A stretch of DNA of 13,480 nucleotides. It comes from Ga0077555 sp031406575 (lineage in GTDB: Bacteria > Pseudomonadota > Alphaproteobacteria > Rhizobiales > Hyphomicrobiaceae). Made by a program: the position numbers and the translations under genes. Under the pieces are notes generated by a model. The model made no database searches. It was given only the letters and a program-made list of their open reading frames with translations, and had not been told where the DNA came from. Location of the stretch: assembly GCA_031406575.1 (NCBI GenBank), contig JANOHP010000216.1, positions 1 to 13,480 of the forward strand. The letters are read 5' to 3'. Shown here one piece after another: positions 7,418-13,480 of this stretch. Each line of letters starts with the position of its first letter. Positions within the stretch are counted from its first letter, which is position 1.

Positions 7418-8359
7418 TCAGTACCTGATGCGCGGATCGAGGAAGACGTAAGATATATCGATCAGCAGGTTGACCAACACTTTCACGCCCGCAAAGACGA
7501 TGATCAGACCTTGGACGATCGGGTAGTCGCGCTTGAGCACGGCGTCGACCGTCAAGCGACCCAGGCCCGGGATATTGAACACGGTCTCGGTGATCACGAC
7601 GCCCGAAATCAGTAGCGCGATGCCGATGCCGATGACCGTGACGATCGGCACCGAAGCGTTCTTCAGCGCATGCAGGAGAAGGACGCGATTGGTCGAGAGC
7701 CCCTTCGAATTCGCCGTGCGAATGTAGTCCTGCGACAGCACCTCGAGCATCGAGGCACGCGTAATGCGCGCGATCAACGCCATGTAGGTGATGCCGAGCG
7801 CCAGAGAGGGTAGAGCCAGGCGCTCGGCCCAGGGACCGATGCCCTGCGATATGGGCACATACCCCTGCACCGGCAACCAGCCGAGCTGCATCGCAAAAAC
7901 GTAGATCAACACATAGCCGACGAGGAACACCGGCATGGCGAACCCCATGACGGAAAACAGCATGACGAGGCGATCGGTCAGACGGTGCGCGCGTGCGGCG
8001 GCGAGCACCCCGAGGGGAATTGCGAGCACGACGGCGACGACAAGGGTCGACAGCGTCAGGGCAAGCGTCGGTTCGAGGCGTTGGGCGATGAGGCGGGTGA
8101 CGGGCATGTTGGAAAAGATCGACGTGCCGAAATCACCGCGCAGCATCCCGGCAATCCACAGCACGAACTGCTCGAGCACGGGGCGGTCGAGGCCGAGTGT
8201 CGCGCGCACGGCGGTGATCTGCTCCAAGGTCGCGTCGTCACCGGCAATGATGGCGGCGGGATCACCGGGCGCAAAGCGCAGGAGAAAGAAGACGAAGACG
8301 GCGACGACGCCCATGACCGGGATCGTCGCGAGCAACCGGCGCAGAATGTAGGCGATCAT
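7418..8359 (-). CDS. Peptide ABC transporter permease (DppB/OppB type)
   Basis: A 313-residue inner-membrane permease, the first of the two channel subunits. The N-terminus MIAYILRRLLATIPVM followed by a long helix to about residue 28, the periplasmic segment RFAPGDPA (28-35) and LGLDRP (55-60) are typical of DppB/OppB. More helices lie near 98-122, 131-155, 180-197, 236-258 and 281-302. The EAA loop is at about 211-234 (DYIRTANSKGLSTNRVLL). The ATG at 8359 gives the family N-terminus. A frame-open TTG 39 bases earlier would add an unusual tail. A 79-bp gap, long for this operon, separates it from the binding-protein gene. Confidence 0.92.
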   Translation of the reverse strand: MIAYILRRLLATIPVMGVVAVFVFFLLRFAPGDPAAIIAGDDATLEQITAVRATLGLDRPVLEQFVLWIAGMLRGDFGTSIFSNMPVTRLIAQRLEPTLALTLSTLVVAVVLAIPLGVLAAARAHRLTDRLVMLFSVMGFAMPVFLVGYVLIYVFAMQLGWLPVQGYVPISQGIGPWAERLALPSLALGITYMALIARITRASMLEVLSQDYIRTANSKGLSTNRVLLLHALKNASVPIVTVIGIGIALLISGVVITETVFNIPGLGRLTVDAVLKRDYPIVQGLIIVFAGVKVLVNLLIDISYVFLDPRIRY

Positions 8360-8438
8360 AGGTGCATCGCTGGTCTGGACTCCCGACGTATGGCGCAATG
8401 CGGCTCGTCGCAGATCGTGCAGCCACGCACCATGCGCG

Positions 8439-10052
8439 CTATTTTCTCATGATATTCCACAGCACGACGAGACCGGTGTTGGCGACGAACGGCGTGATGC
8501 GGTCGGCGCGATAGGCGACCAACTGGTTCCACTGCCCGAACGGGATGTAGACGACATCCTCCATCGCCAACGCTTGCGCGTCGCGGGCGATCTTCTTTTT
8601 TTCATCCAGCGATTGGGCGAAACCGAAGCTGTCGCGAAGCGCCTCGATCTTGTCGTTGCAGGGCCAGCCGAACATGCCCTTGTCACAGGCCGCGCCGAGC
8701 CAGATGTGCAGCAGTGGGTGCGAGGTGGAGATGCCGCCTGTCGTGGTGACGAAGATATTCCAGCCGCCTTTGTCGGGCGCATCCTTCTTGGCGCGACGCG
8801 TGACGGTCGTGCCCCAGTCCATGGCCTGAGCATCGACGTTGAGGCCCGCTTCACGCATGGCTTGGATCAACACCTGCGTCGCCGGCGTGATTGTATTGTG
8901 GTCCGTCGTCGCCAGGATCACGATCGGCTCGCCGTTGTAGCCGGCCTCCTTCATGAGCTGGAGCGCTTTTTTCGGATTGTAGTCCTTGAACCATTCACTA
9001 CCGGCATCGCTGGCAAACGGCGTGTTGCACGTGATGAGCCCATGGCAGATCCGATAGTATTTCGGATCACCGACCACGGCCCGCAGGAAGTTCTCCTGGT
9101 TGATCAGGTGATACATCGCCTGGCGCGCCTTCGGATTGTTGAAGGGCGGGTGCAGGTGATTGAGCCGGATCATGCCGTGATGGGAGTCGACGTCGCCCGT
9201 GGTCTCGAGCTTGACACCCTTCGCCTTCTCGAGGATCGGATAGAAATCGATGCTGGGGTTTTCGAAGAAGTCGATTTCGCCGTTGATCAGCGCCTGCATG
9301 GACGTCTGCGCATCCGGGATCCAGACGAGTTCGATGCGGTCGACGCCGGCGAACTTGCTGCCGGCAAAGAATGAGGCGGGTTCGTTGCCGGGGCGGGGCA
9401 CGTAGTTCGGGTTCTTGAGATAGACGGCCTTGCTTCCCGGCACCCACAGGTCCTTGGCGAACGTGAAGGGGCCCGAGCCGATCGCCTCTTTGATCTGCGT
9501 CTGTGGGTCGGTTTGTGCGTCCGCTTCGCGCATGATGACGGGCACGGACGTGCCGGTCTTGCCGAGCGACTCGAGCACCATGTTGTAAGGCTTGGTCAGT
9601 GTCATGCGGAACGTGGCGGCGTCGACGGCCTCGAACTTGTCGACGAAGCCGAAAAGCTTCTGTCCCACCGCATCGCGGGCGGCCCACCGCTTCAGCGACG
9701 GGAGCACGTCTTTCGTCGTCACCGGCTGGCCATCGTGAAATTTGAGGCCATCGCGCAGCGTGAACGTGTAGATCAGCTTATCCGGGCTGACATCGTATTT
9801 GCCGACCATCTGGGGTTGCGGCTGGAGACTTCTGTCGTTGCCGAACAGGGTGTCATAGACGAGCATGCCGTGAATGCCGGCGATCGTGGCCGTGGTCCAG
9901 TGGGGGTCGAGGACCCGCACGTCGGCATGCAGAACGGCGCGGAGCACCTTTTCCTGGCCGTGCGCGACAGTTGCTGGAAGGAGGGCTGCTGCTAGCGCCG
10001 TGATCCCAACGAGGCGGCTTGCCCATCTGGTAGACTTTGCAAATTGCAACAT
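8439..10052 (-). CDS. Periplasmic substrate-binding protein, SBP family 5
   Basis: A 537-residue solute-binding protein of the DppA/OppA/nickel-binding family (SBP_bac_5), first gene of the importer operon. A signal peptide is clear: a basic start (KSTRWASR), hydrophobic core (LVGITALAAALLPA) and a likely cleavage after AHG at residue 32. There is no lipobox Cys. Family features include the early segment DPHWTT, YTFTLRDGLKFHDGQPVTTKDV (95-116) and GSGPFTF (192-198). Four cysteines remain in the mature protein, Cys336, Cys342, Cys456 and Cys465, spaced as two possible disulfides. The ATG at 10052 is chosen because a GGAGAGGG Shine-Dalgarno lies just upstream and the signal peptide starts there. 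The frame stays open to 10196 but that part looks non-coding. The ligand is probably a short peptide, but other ligands are known for this family. Confidence 0.93.
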   Translation of the reverse strand: MLQFAKSTRWASRLVGITALAAALLPATVAHGQEKVLRAVLHADVRVLDPHWTTATIAGIHGMLVYDTLFGNDRSLQPQPQMVGKYDVSPDKLIYTFTLRDGLKFHDGQPVTTKDVLPSLKRWAARDAVGQKLFGFVDKFEAVDAATFRMTLTKPYNMVLESLGKTGTSVPVIMREADAQTDPQTQIKEAIGSGPFTFAKDLWVPGSKAVYLKNPNYVPRPGNEPASFFAGSKFAGVDRIELVWIPDAQTSMQALINGEIDFFENPSIDFYPILEKAKGVKLETTGDVDSHHGMIRLNHLHPPFNNPKARQAMYHLINQENFLRAVVGDPKYYRICHGLITCNTPFASDAGSEWFKDYNPKKALQLMKEAGYNGEPIVILATTDHNTITPATQVLIQAMREAGLNVDAQAMDWGTTVTRRAKKDAPDKGGWNIFVTTTGGISTSHPLLHIWLGAACDKGMFGWPCNDKIEALRDSFGFAQSLDEKKKIARDAQALAMEDVVYIPFGQWNQLVAYRADRITPFVANTGLVVLWNIMRK

Positions 10053-10085
10053 CGCCCTCTCCACGCGTTCACTTCTGGTGCCACG

Positions 10086-10113
10086 ACTATGAAGCATCGT
10101 TCGGAGAAGGCAA
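10086..10113 (-). promoter_or_regulatory. Candidate promoter of the importer operon
   Basis: On the minus strand TTGCCT (10113-10108) and CATAGT (10091-10086) are spaced by 16 bp, each matching four of six consensus bases. The -10 box ends 33 bases before the start codon of the binding protein. It is a modest match and other promoters in this gap are possible. Confidence 0.25.
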
Positions 10114-10137
10114 CAGGCGCCGGGCACACAAACTGCT

Positions 10138-10172
10138 CGAAATTTCATTCGCCAACGCCGAAATTCCATGCG
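10138..10172. repeat. Two 14-bp direct repeats, 21 bp apart
   Basis: CGAAATTTCATTCG (10138-10151) and CGAAATTCCATGCG (10159-10172) agree at 12 of 14 positions. They start 21 bp apart, two helical turns. The first copy contains the palindrome GAAATTTC. They lie about 25 bp upstream of the candidate -35 box of the importer operon, the usual place for activator sites. The regulator is unknown. Confidence 0.4.
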
Positions 10173-10438
10173 GACGCCGCGCTTTTGTCGTTTCACCCCA
10201 ATGTCGTGTCATATGCCCCTGCTGTCGCCCGGATCCGTCGCTCAGGCGACCCCTGCAAGATCGACTGGTCCCAGCACGCACGCCAAATCGCGGCGCATCC
10301 CCTCCCCCAGGACCGGCACCGGCCACCGCGATCGTCGACGAGGGCCAAGAGGCTGCATCGAGTCCGTCAATGACCACGTATTCGCCATGCCCGCAGCTGA
10401 GGTAGGATCTTCCGACGTGTTTTGGCGATGCGACGGCC

Positions 10439-11968
10439 TCACGCTATCGACAGATCCTTCTCGATCATGGCGCGCAGTTCTTTTTTCAGGATCTTGCCCG
10501 TGGGTCCGAGCGGCAGGGCGTCTTTGAACACGACGCGGCGCGGCGCCTTGTAGGCTGCCAAGTGTGTGCGGCAATAGGCGATCAGTTCGTCGGGTGTCGG
10601 CGTCGCGCCTTCGCCAGGAACGACATAGGCGACAGGAACTTCGCCCTTCTCCGCGTCGGGGGCGCCAATGAGGGCGCACAGCGCGACATCGCTGCGTTTG
10701 TAGAGAACATCCTCCACCTCGATCGGATAGATGTTGAAGCCTCCTGAAATGATGACGTCCTTCTTGCGGTCGATGATGTGGAGGTGATCGTGGTCGTCGA
10801 GGAAGCCGATATCCCCGCTGAGCCAGGCGCCATTTCGGAAGGCAATCTCCGTCGCCGTGGCGTCCTGCCAATAGCCGGGTCCGACCGAGTCGCCGGCAAT
10901 GGCGATCTCACCGGTTTCGCCCGGCGCCACGGGGGCCCCCGTGTCATCGAGCACGAAGATCGTCGTGTTGTCGATCGGCAGGCCGACGGAGCCCGCAATG
11001 CGCGGTCCCCTCAGAGGCTCTGCCGTGACGTAGGTGGAGACTTCGGTTGCGCCGTAGATATTGATCAAGCGGGTTATCAGTTTCTTCTCGAATTCCTCGA
11101 CCAGCGAGGGGACGAGGACCGCACCGCCGGCCAGGCACAAGCGGAGTGACGACAGATCGTGACGCGCGGGGTCGTAGGCTTTGAGTAGGAACGTGAACAT
11201 CGTCGGCGTTCCGAAGAAGACCGAAATCTTGTGGCGCTCGATGTCGGCGACCACGCCATCGAGGTCCCAGCGTTCGCGCAGAACGAGCATGCCACCATTG
11301 TAAAGCGCGCCATTCAGGACAACGGTGGCGCCGAAATTGTTGAACAGCGGGAGCACACCCAAGAACACCTCTTGGCCCGACGCGCACGCGGTAAAAACCT
11401 CGCCACCTCGAATAGCCGCCAGCATATTGCGCTGGTTTTGCAGGGCGACCTTGGGCTCGCCTGTCGTGCCCGATGTAAAGAAGAGTGCGCCGACGTCCTC
11501 CGGTCCCACGGTGATGTCGGGCCAAGCAGAAACGGCGCGGCTGAGAAGAGCTTCCAAGGGCGCGGCATGTTCATCGCCGCCAAACACCAGCACATGGCGC
11601 AAGGTTGGGAGCTCCGCCTGCTCGCTGCGAATGTCGAGTGCTCGCTGGGTGTCGGTGATCAAGACGCGCGCGCCGGTCCGCGTCACGATCTTGTTGATCT
11701 CGGCGGAGCGGTACATCGCGCTCATCGGCGTCGCTATGGCGCCGATCAATTGGCAGGCGTGGTAGGCAAAGGCCAGTTCGGGTCGGCTCGGCAGGTAGAG
11801 ACAGACCGGCTGTCCCTTACCGACGCCGTGCTCCACCAGAACGCGAGCCAGCCTTTCGACTCGATCGAGGTACGCCTCGTAGGTCCAGCTTTCGTCCCCG
11901 CAAACGAGAAACGTCTTGTGCTGGAAATGGCGCGCTTGCGATCTCAGCAGCTCCGACAACGTCTGCAT
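10439..11968 (-). CDS. AMP-forming acyl-CoA synthetase (acid-CoA ligase)
   Basis: A 509-residue cytoplasmic enzyme of the adenylate-forming family, converting a carboxylic acid, ATP and CoA to acyl-CoA, AMP and pyrophosphate. Motifs in order are the phosphate-binding loop FFTSGTTGEPKVAL (163-176), YGATE (305-309), SGDIGFLD with Asp386, the hinge RKKDVIISGGFNIYP (401-415), and PTGKILKKEL with the catalytic Lys492. The loop has Val where most relatives have Gly after PK. The ATG at 11968 has GGGAG seven bases upstream. It follows gcdH by 95 bp in the same direction, so glutarate or another dicarboxylic or medium-chain acid is a reasonable substrate guess. The sequence alone does not decide it. 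Fatty, aromatic and short-chain acid ligases share these motifs. Confidence 0.9.
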   Translation of the reverse strand: MQTLSELLRSQARHFQHKTFLVCGDESWTYEAYLDRVERLARVLVEHGVGKGQPVCLYLPSRPELAFAYHACQLIGAIATPMSAMYRSAEINKIVTRTGARVLITDTQRALDIRSEQAELPTLRHVLVFGGDEHAAPLEALLSRAVSAWPDITVGPEDVGALFFTSGTTGEPKVALQNQRNMLAAIRGGEVFTACASGQEVFLGVLPLFNNFGATVVLNGALYNGGMLVLRERWDLDGVVADIERHKISVFFGTPTMFTFLLKAYDPARHDLSSLRLCLAGGAVLVPSLVEEFEKKLITRLINIYGATEVSTYVTAEPLRGPRIAGSVGLPIDNTTIFVLDDTGAPVAPGETGEIAIAGDSVGPGYWQDATATEIAFRNGAWLSGDIGFLDDHDHLHIIDRKKDVIISGGFNIYPIEVEDVLYKRSDVALCALIGAPDAEKGEVPVAYVVPGEGATPTPDELIAYCRTHLAAYKAPRRVVFKDALPLGPTGKILKKELRAMIEKDLSIA

Positions 11969-12034
11969 GTGTCTACTCCCGCAATGGCTCGAGGCGCCGA
12001 GGCGGGTCGCGGCGTCTCACCGTATCCACGCGCC

Positions 12035-12052
12035 GGATGCATATGGGCATCC
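12035..12052. repeat. Small hairpin between gcdH and the ligase gene
   Basis: GGATGC (12035-12040) and GCATCC (12047-12052) form a 6-bp stem with a 6-nt loop, starting 12 bases after the gcdH stop codon on the transcribed strand. No T-run follows. It may be a weak attenuator or processing site between the two genes. Confidence 0.25.
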
Positions 12053-12063
12053 AAAGGCGACAC

Positions 12064-13275
12064 TCAGAAAAAAGCCTGCAGCCCGGTGATGGCTCGCCCC
12101 AGGATCAGGGCGTGCACATCGTGTGTGCCTTCGTAGGTGTTGACGGTCTCGAGATTGGCCGCATGGCGCATCACGTGATATTCGATCTGGATGCCGTTGC
12201 CGCCGTGCATGTCGCGCGCGATGCGGGCGATATCCAGCGCCTTGCCGCAGTTGTTGCGCTTGACGAGCGAGATCATTTCGGGCGCCATTCGGCCGTCGTC
12301 GAAAAGGCGGCCGACGCGCAGCGACCCCTGCAGGCCGAGCGCAATCTCCGTCTGCATGTCGGCGAGCTTCTTCTGCACGAGCTGCGTTGCTGCCAGTGGG
12401 CGGTTGAACTGCTTGCGGTCCAGCGTGTACTGGCGCGCACGAAAGAAGCAGTCCTCCGCCGCCCCCATGGCGCCCCACGAGATGCCATAGCGCGCGCGAT
12501 TGAGGCAACCGAACGGTCCAGCCAATCCCTGCACATTCGGCAGCACTGCGCTTTCCGGCACGACGACATTGTCCATCACGATTTCGCCCGTGATCGACGT
12601 GCGCAACGAGAGCTTGCCGCCGATCTTCGGCGCCGAAAGGCCCTTCATGCCCTTCTCGAGGATGAAACCCTTGATACCGCCGCCATGCGCTTCGGATTTC
12701 GCCCACACGACGAACACGTCGGCGATCGGGGCGTTCGAAATCCACATTTTCGAGCCGTTGAGGCGATAGCCGTCGGCGACCTTTTCGGCGCGCGTTTTCA
12801 TCCCACCCGGGTCTGAACCGGCGTCTGGCTCCGTCAGGCCGAAGCAGCCGACCCACTCGCCCGAGGCGAGTTTGGGCAGGTATTTCATGCGCTGTTCTTC
12901 CGAGCCATAGGCATAGATCGGATACATGACCAGCGACGACTGCACCGAATTCATCGAGCGATAGCCACTGTCGACACGCTCGATCTCGCGCGCCACGAGT
13001 CCATAGGAGACGTAGTTCGCACCCGCGCATCCGTACTTTTCGGGGATCGTGACCCCGAGCAGGCCGAGCGCCCCCATCTCCTCGAAGATCGCGCGGTCCG
13101 TCTTCTCCTCGAGATAGGCCTCGCTCACGCGCGGCAGCAGCTTTTCCTGCGCATAGGCGCGCGCGGTGTCGCGGACGGCGCGCTCATCTTCCGAGAGTTG
13201 ATCGTCGAGGAAGAATGCGTCCTCCCACGAGAACCGAACTGCCGTATCGCTTCGTGTCTGTGTGGTGTCCTGCAT
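12064..13275 (-). CDS. gcdH: Glutaryl-CoA dehydrogenase
   Basis: A 403-residue FAD-dependent acyl-CoA dehydrogenase closely resembling mitochondrial and bacterial glutaryl-CoA dehydrogenases, which oxidise and decarboxylate glutaryl-CoA to crotonyl-CoA in lysine, tryptophan and aromatic breakdown. Shared stretches are DSGYRSMNSVQSSLVM (102-117), YAYGSEEQRMKYLP (121-134), CFGLTEPDAGSDP (144-156), KRNNCGKALDIAR (339-351) and TYEGTHDVHALILGRAITG (380-398). Catalytic Glu382 and its neighbour Tyr381 are present. Arg106 and Glu99 correspond to the substrate-carboxylate Arg94 and to Glu87 of the human enzyme, which supports the decarboxylating type. The ATG at 13275 is chosen for the family-like start and a GGAAGGG site about nine bases upstream. 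A longer frame to 13356 runs into the repeat at the window edge and is rejected. The upstream region is cut 62 bp before the start by the inverted-repeat arm. Likely co-transcribed with the downstream CoA ligase. Confidence 0.96.
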   Translation of the reverse strand: MQDTTQTRSDTAVRFSWEDAFFLDDQLSEDERAVRDTARAYAQEKLLPRVSEAYLEEKTDRAIFEEMGALGLLGVTIPEKYGCAGANYVSYGLVAREIERVDSGYRSMNSVQSSLVMYPIYAYGSEEQRMKYLPKLASGEWVGCFGLTEPDAGSDPGGMKTRAEKVADGYRLNGSKMWISNAPIADVFVVWAKSEAHGGGIKGFILEKGMKGLSAPKIGGKLSLRTSITGEIVMDNVVVPESAVLPNVQGLAGPFGCLNRARYGISWGAMGAAEDCFFRARQYTLDRKQFNRPLAATQLVQKKLADMQTEIALGLQGSLRVGRLFDDGRMAPEMISLVKRNNCGKALDIARIARDMHGGNGIQIEYHVMRHAANLETVNTYEGTHDVHALILGRAITGLQAFF

Positions 13276-13337
13276 GACGTCGACCCTTCCTGGATTGAAC
13301 GCAGAGGTTATGACCAGCGGCCGCCGGGCACGGTCGC

Positions 13338-13366
13338 CGACTATGCGCCTGGGCACTGTCTAAGCT
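13338..13366 (+). repeat. Left arm of a 29-bp inverted repeat
   Basis: These 29 bases are the inverted copy of the last 29 bases of the window, with a single mismatch (A at 13362 against the complement of G at 13456). The outer 24 bases are identical (13338-13361). The arm begins 62 bp upstream of gcdH and abuts the crotonase fragment. Confidence 0.93.
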
Positions 13367-13451
13367 CTACTATGACACCGAGGAATCCCGCGAGGGTGTC
13401 AATGCACTGAAGGAAAAGCGCAAGCCCGAGTTCCGCAAGTTCGCCAAGTAA
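13362..13451 (+). pseudogene. 3' end of a crotonase-family (enoyl-CoA hydratase) gene
   Basis: The plus strand reads 29 codons and a TAA stop. The peptide begins KLYYDTEESREG, continues VNALKEKRKPEFRKFAK and ends there. This is the C-terminal tail typical of crotonase-superfamily proteins of the MenB/BadI kind, where a YY(T/S)xE-xxEG segment is followed by a F/L-x-EKRKPxF motif. The rest of the gene, about 230 or more codons, is absent: upstream the frame runs into the repeat arm and then gcdH upstream sequence, with no crotonase resemblance. The fragment is either a real gene remnant or part of a fold-back join at a contig end. It cannot make a functional enzyme as it stands. Confidence 0.65.
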
Positions 13452-13480
13452 AGCTGAGACAGTGCCCAGGCGCATAGTCG
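13452..13480 (-). repeat. Right arm of the 29-bp inverted repeat
   Basis: This arm starts directly after the TAA of the crotonase fragment and runs to the last base of the window. Whether it continues beyond the window cannot be seen. Pairing with 13338-13366 leaves an 85-bp loop that holds most of the crotonase tail. Confidence 0.93.

Larger units (their letters stand above)
10053..10438. other. 386-bp gene-free stretch upstream of the importer operon
   Basis: No convincing gene lies here: the open frames lack family resemblance and good ribosome sites. It is the upstream region of the importer operon and the downstream region of the acyl-CoA ligase gene. Its contents are a candidate promoter (10086-10113), two phased direct repeats (10138-10172) and a small hairpin GTCGC-TCAG-GCGAC (10237-10250) with no T-run. 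The length, larger than any other gap in the window, suggests regulation of the importer. Confidence 0.55.

Noticed and set aside
10053..10196. 48-residue extension of the binding protein ahead of its signal peptide
   Set aside because: A signal peptide must be at the N-terminus and a clear GGAGAGGG site precedes the ATG at 10052.
13276..13356. 27-residue N-terminal extension of GcdH
   Set aside because: It is Arg-rich, has no counterpart in the family and reads into the inverted-repeat arm. The start at 13275 has a ribosome site.
13338..13480. Insertion sequence with terminal inverted repeats
   Set aside because: No transposase lies between the arms, no target duplication can be checked because the right flank is missing, and I do not recognise the arm as a known IS end.

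Overview
The window looks like a chromosomal segment from a high-GC alphaproteobacterium, probably Hyphomicrobiales or a relative. This rests on the GC-rich codon use, the tRNA-Gln(CTG) sequence and the resemblance of the proteins to that group. It is an inference from familiarity, not a database result. Nine protein genes are on the minus strand and one, an aminotransferase, is on the plus strand. There is no transposase, integrase, CRISPR array, phage gene or dedicated regulator gene.

Layout, left to right. A tRNA-Gln(CTG) gene starts at the first base and has its own promoter. Next come a thiolase-family gene and an M20 (PepT-like) peptidase gene, both minus. A 201-bp divergent intergenic region separates the peptidase from a plus-strand omega-amino acid:pyruvate aminotransferase. 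The aminotransferase converges on a five-gene Dpp/Opp-type ABC importer operon, transcribed right to left: binding protein, permease B, permease C, ATPase D, ATPase F. The convergent gap of about 230 bp is rich in hairpins and holds a 45-nt relic of the 3' half of tRNA-Pro(GGG), of the kind integrases leave as att sites. A 386-bp gene-free stretch lies upstream of the importer operon. Beyond it are an AMP-forming acyl-CoA ligase and glutaryl-CoA dehydrogenase (gcdH), probably one transcript in the order gcdH then ligase. At the right edge, the last 29 codons of a crotonase (enoyl-CoA hydratase) gene sit between two near-perfect 29-bp inverted repeats.

How the genes may work together. The importer, an intracellular di/tripeptidase and an omega-transaminase suggest uptake and breakdown of peptides or amines. 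GcdH and the CoA ligase (plus a crotonase cut at the edge) suggest breakdown of a C5 or longer dicarboxylic acid to crotonyl-CoA. The two halves could meet through 5-aminovalerate and glutarate, but the connecting aldehyde dehydrogenase is not in the window, so this remains a hypothesis.

Most of the window is ordinary catabolic and transport content. The points worth a second look are the inverted-repeat structure at the right edge, the tRNA-Pro half, the thiolase lacking two of its four usual catalytic residues, and the phased repeats upstream of the importer operon. I see no convincing new defence or mobile system.
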